From assembly GCA_003864495.1 (NCBI GenBank), contig ML133432.1:496001-560000 (forward strand): a stretch of DNA of 64,000 nucleotides, in the 5' to 3' direction. Of this stretch, positions 25,501 to 35,200 are shown piece after piece (the first letter of the stretch is position 1; every line of letters begins with the position of its first letter). This stretch comes from Nemopilema nomurai (lineage: Eukaryota; Cnidaria; Scyphozoa; Rhizostomeae; Rhizostomatidae). A program made the position numbers and the translations under genes. Below the pieces are notes generated by a model, which was not told the origin of the DNA, made no database searches, and saw nothing but the letters and a program-made list of their open reading frames with translations.

Positions 25501-26630
25501 CACAAATATGAACAAAACCAGGCCTAATACGACGGCTAACATATACGAGGACAAAACAGCGCGGTAGGCAAGTTATATAAGAGTCCATTGTCCAATAAGC
25601 TTTAACACAACGCAACACGTGACTACAGCTACATAAGATGATAATAATCATATATTCTAATATCTTATTTGTTATTTGCAACAGGGCCATTCCCCTGGTC
25701 TGTAGAGAAGTGAAGTTTTCAACTTGTTAACTCTTTAGAGATTCCTGGTGTGCTTGTACAATGTCATGTCATGTGAATTTTGATACCAGTGTGCACAAAA
25801 ACAGTGGGCCTCGTGTATGCATTCTTAAAAAAAACAAATTTGAAACTAATTTCAAGTTGAAACCAATGTTGATTCACTTTTGGCACGGAAAGAAAAGATT
25901 CCTTGGTTACTTTGAACTTTAGGGTACATTCATTTCATGAAATCTCGTCTTGTCACATCTTTATTCAACTAATTATGAAGGGGCATATTAAAAAAAATTC
26001 TCAACTGTGAACATGCAAAATATCACGTAAAACGGGTAAAAGTAGTTGGCAAATTTTGTCGAAATGTAATAGATACAAAAGTACTAGACAAGCAGCTAAC
26101 AATTCATTTGTAAAAGGGTCACAAAATGAACATGATAGAGATCTATTCGAAAGGAAAGTAAGTATTTGTTCGACTTCATCGAACAACAGCTAACACAATA
26201 CCATTGCAAATTTTTGTTAAAATATTTCGCGGGAAGGTCATTAGGATATTTTTTTATCTTTTTCTGCAAAAACTTTAGGAGCAATCATTTTCGATTTTGT
26301 GACACGTGAACGAAATTTAATGATGAATTTAAAGCACTAAACAGTTTTTTTGTAGCAAGCTTTGCTTGTGAGATATGATTTTCGATCGTGAGGTCGGAAA
26401 ATGGGCCTAAGCTGTCCTCATTTTCGCGGGGTAACAGCTGTGACACAAGTTGTGCACTAGGCTAGTTAGGCCGAAGAAAAAGTTCCACTGTTGCTATTAG
26501 AACAACATAGATGCGAACACATAAATAAATACAAGATGCGGCCTACTTACGTGTAATTTCGACCAACACAAACAATTTTTTTGCATATTCTAGCAAAATT
26601 CCTCAATTCCGCTGCAGCACTGGCTGCCAT
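19521..26630 (-). CDS. FAHD1: FAHD1: acylpyruvase / oxaloacetate decarboxylase (3 exons, complete)
   Basis: FAHD1 is a fumarylacetoacetate hydrolase-fold enzyme, mitochondrial in animals, that cleaves acylpyruvates and decarboxylates oxaloacetate. Exons on the minus strand: 26630-26551, 20545-20446 and 20003-19521. Phases join cleanly and give 220 residues, close to the human 224. Family signatures: [15 protein letters not shown] (residues 19-33) contains the catalytic His29 and Glu32. ELHHEVEL holds the metal-ligand Glu71 and Glu73, and [11 protein letters not shown] holds Asp102, the same numbering as in the human enzyme. [15 protein letters not shown] closes the fold. No obvious long mitochondrial presequence precedes residue 15, though [15 protein letters not shown] could act as a short one. 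Intron 1 (20546-26550) is enlarged by a copia retrotransposon in the same orientation. Splice sites look normal, so the gene is probably functional. Confidence 0.93.
20714..20872. repeat. dispersed repeat copy (shared with 45109-45235) in FAHD1 intron 1
   Basis: This block begins CCAGGGCCCC and ends GCAGCCCTGG. It contains AAAATTTTGTTAAGC and then CTACTTTGG-TAT words that recur in the same order, on the opposite strand, at 45109-45235. The CAGGGC...GCCCTG ends suggest a small inverted-repeat DNA transposon. No target duplication was found. Confidence 0.5.
21013..21017. repeat. target-site duplication TCTTA, left side of copia element
   Basis: TCTTA directly precedes the left LTR and matches TCTTA at 25663-25667. 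Five bases is the standard copia duplication length. Confidence 0.9.
21018..21208 (-). repeat. copia 3' LTR (191 bp)
   Basis: This is a direct repeat of 25472-25662 with no difference that I can find by eye. On the minus strand it begins TATTAGAATATATGA and ends TTTAACA. Confidence 0.93.
21209..21217 (-). other. copia polypurine tract
   Basis: On the minus strand AAGTGGGAG abuts the 3' LTR, the position where plus-strand DNA synthesis of LTR elements is primed. Confidence 0.7.
21239..25364 (-). pseudogene. copia gag-pol polyprotein with two frameshifts
   Basis: The first frame (25364-22797) gives 855 residues and the second (22765-21239) gives 508. A ~100-base stretch between them continues the protein in the third frame, so two single-base shifts separate an otherwise intact polyprotein (near 22826-22831 and 22722-22728). 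The more typical start may be the Met at 25313 ([18 protein letters not shown]). Domains: UBN2-type gag; a zinc knuckle [14 protein letters not shown]; aspartic protease [12 protein letters not shown]; an integrase HHCC zinc finger and a DDE core ([27 protein letters not shown]); reverse transcriptase with the YVDD box; and RNase H ([15 protein letters not shown]). Every key catalytic residue I looked for is present. The shifts would prevent production of full reverse transcriptase from this copy, unless they are assembly errors. Confidence 0.9.
25458..25471 (-). other. copia primer-binding site, initiator tRNA-Met anticodon arm type
   Basis: Immediately inside the 5' LTR the plus strand reads CTGGGCCCATAACC, the sequence of the animal initiator tRNA-Met anticodon arm. 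The element strand is therefore complementary to an internal part of that tRNA and not to its 3' CCA end. Drosophila copia primes from a half-molecule of this same tRNA cleaved in the anticodon loop region. Confidence 0.85.
25472..25662 (-). repeat. copia 5' LTR (191 bp)
   Basis: This repeat of 21018-21208 should contain the element promoter and polyadenylation signals. It ends directly at the primer-binding site. A TATA-like TTATAT run occurs within it (plus strand about 25573). Confidence 0.93.
25663..25667. repeat. target-site duplication TCTTA, right side of copia element
   Basis: It matches 21013-21017 exactly. Confidence 0.9.
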
Positions 26631-26635
26631 TTTGG
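26622..26635 (-). promoter_or_regulatory. YY1-like motif overlapping the FAHD1 start codon
   Basis: On the minus strand CCAAAATGGCAGCC contains both the ATG and a YY1-like core (AAAATGGC). YY1 sites overlapping start codons are a known arrangement in animal TATA-less housekeeping genes. The assignment is by motif only. Confidence 0.35.
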
Positions 26636-29294
26636 ACCGCGCGTGTTCGTGTTCCTTCCGAATTGCGTGTAAAGAAACCTGAGAGTCCTGCTGCAGTGAC
26701 CCTCGTGTTGCTCACATGAGTTTCAACTCTTAGGGTACTAGCAAATATTTCACAATGACGGGGATTTTGTCTACTGTTATGTTCTTATCTGCGTTGATCC
26801 CTTCATAGGCCCTCTAATGAGACCAAAATTGTGGGGAGTCCAAACTTTGACAACAAGAAATAAAAGATAAAGATTGTAAACAAATTTTAAAATAATACAT
26901 TTGCGAGAAAATGGGGGCTTTCTGTACCTGCGATAGAAGAGCAAGCCTGTTGTGTGGCGAAAGCTACTTTGCCCCTCCCAGACAGGGAAGCCGCGATGGA
27001 AGTAAGGATAGGGGGAATGAGAAGTAGGGTGCTACTGCAGAAAATTTAATTGCAATAACAAATAACAATAAGGGAGCATCATTTGATATATACACAAACA
27101 ATTATTGAGTAAATGTCGACTTCTATTCAAGTGCAGTTATGGTTTAAAGCATCCCTCAGTATTAAACAGATACAATGCTCATTCTCCGATCCAGGTTGAT
27201 GTCATTGATTTTGTATTTCAATATCTACGGATCTTTGACAAAAATGAACTTCAGAACTCAAATCTTCATCTTTCAATTAGCTTAGCTTATGCTAAAAAAC
27301 AATTGGTTTTGAATATTTAGATTTTTCTTTACATCAGATCTGAAATTTTTTCACTGCAGCAGCAAATGCCACTGGAATGTATAGGAAAAACTAAATTTGT
27401 CCAATTTGGAAATATAGCGAAATAAGTTCGTTTTAAGCTATGACAAGTCTTGGAGGAAGAAATTTTAATCAACTAATAGTTTGTCATGCAAAGTGGAATC
27501 CGACCTGTTCGATATCCTCATCATATTACACATAATGATCTATAAAGCTGATAACAATGTGTTTATATTCCATAGGCTTGTACATAGTCATCACACTTCC
27601 GCGGAGAAAAGAAACTCGATGAGATTTTAGCGATTATTCTGTGTATGGCTTTAGTATGGCTTTTATAGGCTGACCTGATGCTAGGGCCAAGAGCCTTTCT
27701 AAGTAAGGGCCTCGAAATTTAAATTCTACAATATGGAAATATCAAAGAAATATTATGTATGAAAAAAACGATCCGGTGGGATCGGTTCACCCTTCTATCT
27801 TGAAACCCCTTGCATCGCCTATTCTAAATCGGCTCGTATTTCTATTGCAGGCCCAAATTCAGGAAGGAACATGACTGTTGTGCATTTTGTGGTGTACACC
27901 TCTTCTATAAAAAAACGTTTTGAAGGAACTTGTTCTACGATGGTCATACCCTGATTAATCAATATTATAAAACTATGACATCGTATTGAAAAAGTTTAGT
28001 TTTCATTACACAACAGACCATGAATATTATTCCTAATTTCGAAAGAAGCCCATACCAACTACCTCTAGCTTCACTTTCTTTCTTATTCAAGAGGCTGAAA
28101 GGGTGAATGGCAGACTGACAGAGGGTTTTTGATGATAACCCCAACCCTTGTCCAACAGAAAAACAGTGGCCGCAGCATGATGTTGAAAGCACGAAACGAT
28201 AGAAGAAGAACATATTGGGTACAAAATTGGCTAGAATAGTACTCAAAATACCATAGGCCATCCGAGGCCATCAGCTAAAGCACAAGCAAGATGTGGCTTC
28301 TCTCGTCGTTATAGGCCTATCTGCAGCAGCATTCTGGAACTCTTAAACTTGGTTTTCAAAACATTTACCCCTCCCTTCACATGCTACCAGTGACCTTTTT
28401 GTTGCTTTATGTCATTTAGACAGGCATTGCCCCTTTTCCACCTGGTCAGCACCGGTTCAGAGCCAGGGAGCAAAGCCAAGAACTGGTTTCTGTCACTGAC
28501 GGCAGGAGGGAAGGCTGCCCCTGCCCCTTCCAGTGTGGGCTCCGTTGCAAAAATGAAATAAAATCTCTCGCGACTTTAACAAACATGGTGCAGCATTGTT
28601 TTGGTTCTAGGAACAGGTTTTCGAGCTTGTAGGGGTAACGCCGAGAATAATCTGGATATCATTAAGATGCCTGATAGGGTTGTGATTAAACTAGCAAGAT
28701 AGGGACCCTCCCACAACTGGGCTGCTGAATGTATAGCATACCACTGCAGGAAAGTAAAATCAGCAATATTTTTGCTTCAAAAGAGAATGCTGAACCCCCA
28801 TTAGAATCACACCTGGATGAACAAAGATCACTGTAAAAACAATGCTCCATCGGATCTATCTAGGGTTCTAAACAATTTGAAATAAAAGGATAGGGAACCA
28901 AGAGCACGATTTTCTGTTATGATTCGCAAGAAATAATAAGGGTTGCGACATAATGAATTGGCGTCGTGTATGAATAATTGAACATTGTCTCTTTCAGGCT
29001 ACGAGTACAAGTGTTTACATACGCAACATATTTTGACACCATTCTTGAGTCTCTTTTGGGAATACTCTGTCAGATATGACTATTCCGGTTGACGTCCGTG
29101 TCGTCTTTCGTCATACTTGCATTGTCAAGGGCTCGAAAAGTGACATGTGACGACTGGAGCCGAGATGCACGAATATTGTCCTGCAGTGCCAAATGCCTTT
29201 AAATTGGTGTCAAAATAGAAAGACAAACCAATCTGAGTGTTATTCGCTAACTGAGCGGAAGAAGATAAAGTATAGAATCGAATCTTTTACAAAC
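26636..29294. other. divergent intergenic region, no gene recognised
   Basis: This 2.65-kb gap separates the FAHD1 start (leftward) and the hexokinase start (rightward). It should hold both promoters. Open frames here are short, overlap without pattern and resemble no family I know. No repeat array or RNA gene was recognised. Confidence 0.5.
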
Positions 29295-32200
29295 ATGGAA
29301 GTCAACATGCGCGACGCGGCTGACATGGAAACCGACTGCATCAATTGCCACGAAGGTTCTACGCGGAGGGCCAGGCATGACAGTTGCCTGTGCGAAGACT
29401 GTCTGATGCAGAGTGTGAGCTTTTATGGACAGCACGAAAGTGTCATGGAAAGGCGTTTCAAGCGAAGGAGTGTGACGTCCGTGGATGAGGCACACCTGAA
29501 ATCCCTCAAGGAACCAAAGATGGATGTGGATATCATCTCGCCAGTCTGGTGTCCATCTTCGGCAATGACGGAGCGCCCGCTGATGCAGGGACCGTCAAGA
29601 AATATGTACACCGACGTCCTCTCCCGTTATCGAGAAGGTATTTGTTATTCTCTTACTTCGCTTAGGGGGCCGTGAAAACTTGCAGCTACATGCCGTTCAT
29701 GTTCTGACCGTAGGGTGACCTTTCCCTAGACACGGAAGCGGACCAGAAATTTATGGCGCGCATATACCGCCAAAAATAGCTCTTTCTGAAATTTCAGCAC
29801 AATGTTTAAAAGTTTAGTGATCTTCTAAAAGTTCACTTGCTCTGCATTCTCATGTAAGGCTAGTCTTAAAATTTCATTCATTTCCAAAGTTTCAACTACC
29901 GTTCAACATTTTCTAAAATTTCAACTACTTAAGCAACGTTTCTAAAATTCCAATCGCTTGCTCTGCGAGATTTCTAAAATTTCAGTCACTTCCAAAGTTT
30001 CAACCACCGTTCAACATTTTCTAAAATTTCAATCACTCTAAAGTTTCAGTGGCTTCTCCAAAATTTCAATGGTGAATGTTGATAACCTCTTCCTGAACTT
30101 TGCCAAGCAGCCTCCTTTTGTGCTCCAGCATATAGGAAAGTCATGGCGGAAGCTTCTCTGCCACAACGATGGTCCGCTGCTGATTTGCTTTGTGACATGA
30201 TCAGAAGAATAAGAATTGCCGGCGAAAGATCATCATTAAATGACGAGAACATAGCAGATTCGATTCATTTTAGGATTGACTACCTTATTCATACAATTTT
30301 AAGGTACGAAGATGTTGTTCCTGGCCAAACTTCAAATCTGAGGGGAGTTAGTAACGTTACCTGACAAATACGGGCGTGACATATACGGGCTTTTCTGACA
30401 TATACGGGCGTCTAGAATAGGCGATGTTATTCGTTGAATATTTACCCCCCAGCTTTTCCAAAACTGAATTTTATTCTATTCTGCGATTATTTTCGGCGTA
30501 TTAACCTTCATGGAAGAAAGCGTTAACACCACCAACTAATAAATTACTGGCCGACCTGCAGGTTAGGACAAGTAGGCCTGTGAAATCAAAATACAGTTCT
30601 CTGTGGGTTGAGCATTTATCGATTTGAAGTTCAAATCTCAACAACATTTTCGCCAAATGTCATATAATTTTTCACAAACCCCCAAGCCCAAAACATTAGG
30701 CCCTTCTGCGGAAATTGTTATCAAGGGCAAAGCCCGAATTGATAAACACGTCAGAAGGGGATTTCCGAACATACAAAAGCCTTTCACTTGGGTAGTAACG
30801 GCGCTGCAGTGAATCTGCCATGTTTTCGTCATTTAATGATGATCTTTCGCCGGCAATTCTTATTCTTCTGATCATGTCACAAAGCAAATCAGCAGCGGAC
30901 CATCGTTGTGGAAGAGAAGCTTCCGCCATGACTTTCCTATATGCTGGAGCACAAAAGGAGGCTGCTTGGCAAAGTTCAGGAAGAGGTTATCAACATTCAC
31001 CATTGAAATTTTGGAGAAGCCACTGAAACTTTAGAGTGATTGAAATTTTAGAAAATAATGAACGGTGGTTGAAACTTTGGAAATGGCTGAAATTTTAGAA
31101 ATCTCGCAGAGCAAGCGATTGGAATTTTAGAAACGTTGCTTAAGTAGTTGAAATTTTAGAAAATGTTGAACGGTAGTTGAAACTTTGGAAATGAATGAAA
31201 TTTTAAAACTAGCCTTACATGAGAATGCAGAGCAAGTGAACTTTTAGAAGATCACTAAACTTTTAAACGTTGTGCTGAAATTTTAGAAAGGGCTATTTTT
31301 GGCGGTATATGCGCGCCATAGAAATTAAATCATATCTCGTAGACACAACACACAGTTGGACAACCACTTGGATGTAGTCACACGAAATTGAATTGAATTG
31401 TCCCTGCTTGCGTCGGACGCGGTGTAAACTTTGAACCGACTGTTGTGGAGGAGGGTGAAGCAAGGCTTGGTTGCTGGGCATTCCACGCAACTAGTCATTG
31501 GGATGACTACAGTCGTTTTTACCAGGAAAACAGTAGATATTTTGAATAATGTCCTTTTTCCTGATTGACCAATTATGACGAGAAAAAAAAACGTAACGAT
31601 ACTAGCTGAGATCGCAAATCCTTCAGACAGGGCCATGTTCATAAAATAGACGGTGAGTCCAACAAACCTAAAGGAAAGGTCCTTTCGTCGAAAGATGATG
31701 CCTGGCAATATAGAATCTGCACAGCCCCCTGAAAATCTTTCCCAGTTTATCATTTAATTTTTGTGACGGGGTCAATTCAATTCATGTATATTTCCAACAA
31801 TAATCAACTAAATAAGTTTTGATGTTTTAAAGCTACATTAGACAATTATACAAACGAGTAGGATAACAATACATCAATTTACCAGAATATTGCTGAAGGA
31901 CATACTAGATGAATAATACAACCGTTGTTATTCCAGTCCGCTTTACGTCCTAAATACTTTTGAAAGTCATTGTTAATACACTATATACTAAATTAGGCTA
32001 TAAGAAAGGCATTTTTATTTTTCACCGGCTGGCGTGAAACTCCGGTTCACCACCTATGGTCGTCCCATGACACGTCCCACAGTCCCACCCACTGACCAGT
32101 GGTCCCACCTCCGCGCAGGGACTGGGCACTGGTGGGTGTGTGCTCCACACAGCAGGGTAAGCATTGGCATTGTCGCGGTGGGTATCCTGCGAGGCAGTTG

Positions 32201-35200
32201 TTTACATTGCTTGAAGGCATTGGGGCTGTATAGCGAGAAGGCACAACTGCAGATCCACCGAGGCTTGTGTTCCTTGTAAATCAGTTTGCAAGTGACTGAA
32301 TATTTAACACAGAAGTTTGATTTTGGTCAGGTTAATCACGGTATGAAAACCTTTTTAAGTTTTAGGCCATGCCATGTGTGCATCAGAAGTTGTTGTTCTA
32401 GAATTTTGTAATCAAACATACTTTCTATGTTCATTGTTCTTTTCCAAAAACTTGTATTTTGATGGTTTGCATCTAGTGGGCGCTATTACTGATTTTACGT
32501 TCCCAGATAGGCCGCTAAATTTTTTGCCATGTTTACGACGTACGTTCAGTATTGCAAGCCTAATGTTAGGGACTTTGCAATCGATTCAGAGTTGTGAACT
32601 GCTGGACATTAGGGGCCATTCATAAAAGCGAGATATTGACAGCTAACGTCATGATTTGTCGCCCTGAGGAAGGAGATTGTGTCTTCACTTCTGAATTTGA
32701 AAAGAGGGTGACACGTGTTAGATCCCATCATAACGTCATCATCATCTTCTCGTCGTCATCATTAAGATAGATGGACTGTTGATTATGCACTCTTTACAGA
32801 ACGAAAAACATTTTAAGACAAAAAGTTGTAAAGAGAAGTAGTAAAAGATCTGGCATGCAACATTTAAACGAGAAACGCCAAATAAGCTGCATCGATTTTT
32901 GTTACATTTTTCCAAAGGGCTTTGAATCTTTCTCTGGTACTCAAACATTTCTCTTATAGGTATAGCAACGTTTGTAGTTATTTGTTTTGCTACCAATTAA
33001 GCTTCCAGTTTGTCTGAAGAACGGGGTGGCAATAGAGAGTTTTTGTTGTTTATACAACTCTGACTTTGGTATTTAACTTTACGTAAAGCCCCTAAGCTTA
33101 CTATCTCAACTGACGTCATCACATGTGTTTATCCAGCTGCATTATATTATTAATCTAGTAGTTAAAAATATTATCATTGTTGTTTTGTTTTATATTGTAT
33201 ATACATCTTTCCTGTGCTCATTAAAGCTTTCTTTGTTTTGAATAGGGTTTTCCTTATTTTTCTTCAAACACATATAGGCTCTGATTGATTGATTTATTTA
33301 TTATAAAGGTTTAATTAGCACATTGTAAACATTTATATGCCAAACAGGGTTGGGAATGTTGACAATGCCAGCATGCATTCACTGACAGATAGCTTGTTTT
33401 TTTATATTACATGTGGGCTGACAATATGTTTATGATTTTTTTTCATTGAGCATATCATACTATATTATATATATGATATATATATAAATATAATATATTC
33501 ATGCTATGTATGATATCAATCATATCATATTTTATCTTGTCATATCATACTGTCATATCTCATATCATCTCATCATCTTGTATCATCATATCAATATATC
33601 ATATTATATTAATAAACTACGAAGAGGTACAGTAGATAGTTAGACAGTAGATAATCACTGCCAACCTTTGACATTGAATTTGTCTCGCAGTTAAAGTGAA
33701 ACAAATTTGTAAGTATTTTTCTGTAAGTATTTTTCAAGTAAGTCAAACCAACCATAAGGCTACACTGTGATTATTTAATGAGACACAGTGTGACATGATA
33801 GGCTGTGGTGTGACTATTTCATTTGTGTTAAATATCAAAGATAGCCTTTAATTTGGAACTATATCTGCTCTAGCCTGTGCCCTCAGCCTTGAAGAATGTT
33901 GCTTTCTGCTTGGGCATGTTTGCTTATGCGTGTTTCTTTCTTTTTTGCAGGGGAAATGTTCTCAATGATTCCATATGTTGTAGACTTGTCAAAGAAGCTT
34001 ATCCCAGGACTATGGGAGAAGGTAAAAATAAACTGTTTTTGTATGAATGAATGCTACCCATAACATGTTCTTTTTGAGTTGGATGATTAAGGCTTTTTGT
34101 TTCCAGCAAATCATGTAAGCAAATGAAATGCACAGAGGACTTTCCCATTTAAAGTGGTTAATTGATATGGCAATTAGAAACAATTTTCATATTGATAAAT
34201 AAGGCAAATGCTGACTGGAAGAAAACTCTTTCCACAAAGGTGCTACTCAATTGTATAAAACCACTCTTTATTGAAATGGAATGCCAGCTTGCTGCTTCAA
34301 AAACCAATGCTCATTCCACTGGGCCGTACGACCCAATGAAATAAGCAATGAATCTCCGAAGCCAACACTTGAGATTTCACCGTAGCCAAGGCAGCATAAG
34401 TTTCTTCTGTTTCGGCTTAAAGTCTTCATCAGAGCCATTTAAACCATAGATATATAATCACAAGGCAAATGCTGACAGGAGGAAAATTCTTTTGACAAGG
34501 GCGCTACCCAATGTTTTTATGAAATTACTTTTAGTCCCTAATTGAAGAGATCATATTAACATTGACTTTGAGCCATAGATTGTTGCCATTGATATGCTCA
34601 CTTTGACACAATATACATTGTTTTTGGATTTTTTGTGTAGGAGAAGCTGAAGGAAGTGCTCAACAAATTCATCTTAACCAAAGGTGATCTGGAGCAGGTG
34701 ATGGCAGCTATGAATGAGGATTTTGACAATGGACTTTCAAATGATCCTGAGAAGAGTCACAAAAGCCCAATAAAGATGCTTGTGACATATGTGCGGGCAA
34801 CCCCAAATGGAACAGAGGAAGGTGATTTCTATGCACTTGATCTTGGTGGTACTAATTTTCGAGTCCTTCTTGTGGAAATTCATGACAAGAAAATTGCCAT
34901 GTCACACAAGCAGTATGCCATGGATGATGCCTTAATGAAAGGCACTGGTAGCAAGCTATTTGCGTACATTGCCGAGTGCTTGGCTAAGTTCTCAAATGAA
35001 CACAAAGTCAGCAGTCTTTGTTCAGTTGGATTTACATTTTCATTCCCGATTGATCAGAAAAGTTTAACATCTGGGAACCTTATCAAATGGACAAAGGGAT
35101 ACAGTGCAGATGGTGTTGAAGGGAAAGATATTGTTAAGTTATTGCATGAAGAGTTGGCCAAAAGAGATGTGAGTCATCTTCAAGCTGTATTGCTGTAAAC

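Larger units (their letters stand above)
21018..25662 (-). mobile_element. Ty1/copia LTR retrotransposon, 4645 bp, full length
   Basis: The element is bounded by two 191-bp direct repeats and a perfect 5-base target duplication (TCTTA). It lies in FAHD1 intron 1 in the same orientation as the gene. In element orientation it has, in order: 5' LTR (25662-25472), a primer-binding site matching the initiator tRNA-Met anticodon arm (25471-25458), a gag-protease-integrase-RT-RNase H coding region (to 21239), a purine tract AAGTGGGAG (21217-21209), and 3' LTR (21208-21018). The LTRs end in CA, as is usual, but begin TATTAG where the terminal TG is normal. Integrase before reverse transcriptase identifies copia. 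The LTRs look identical, so insertion was recent. Confidence 0.95.
29752..31320. mobile_element. foldback (long inverted-repeat) element in hexokinase intron 1
   Basis: Two inverted arms of about 510 bases (29752-30262 and 30811-31320) flank a ~550-base centre. The outer ends read TATGGCGCGCATATACCGCC. A six-base direct repeat GAAATT (29746-29751 and 31321-31326) flanks the whole and is probably the target duplication. Arms are close to identical: a 68-codon frame read inward is the same in both. Each arm contains iterated TTTCTAAAATTTCA words. No transposase is encoded, so it is non-autonomous; I cannot assign a superfamily. Confidence 0.8.

Noticed and set aside
30046..31026. Identical 68-residue proteins on opposite strands
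   Set aside because: They come from the two arms of the foldback element and have no recognisable domain; treated as repeat identity and not as paired genes.
31325..31753. 142-codon minus-strand frame with a hydrophobic stretch
   Set aside because: No family resemblance, no start context or splice support, and it lies within hexokinase intron 1.
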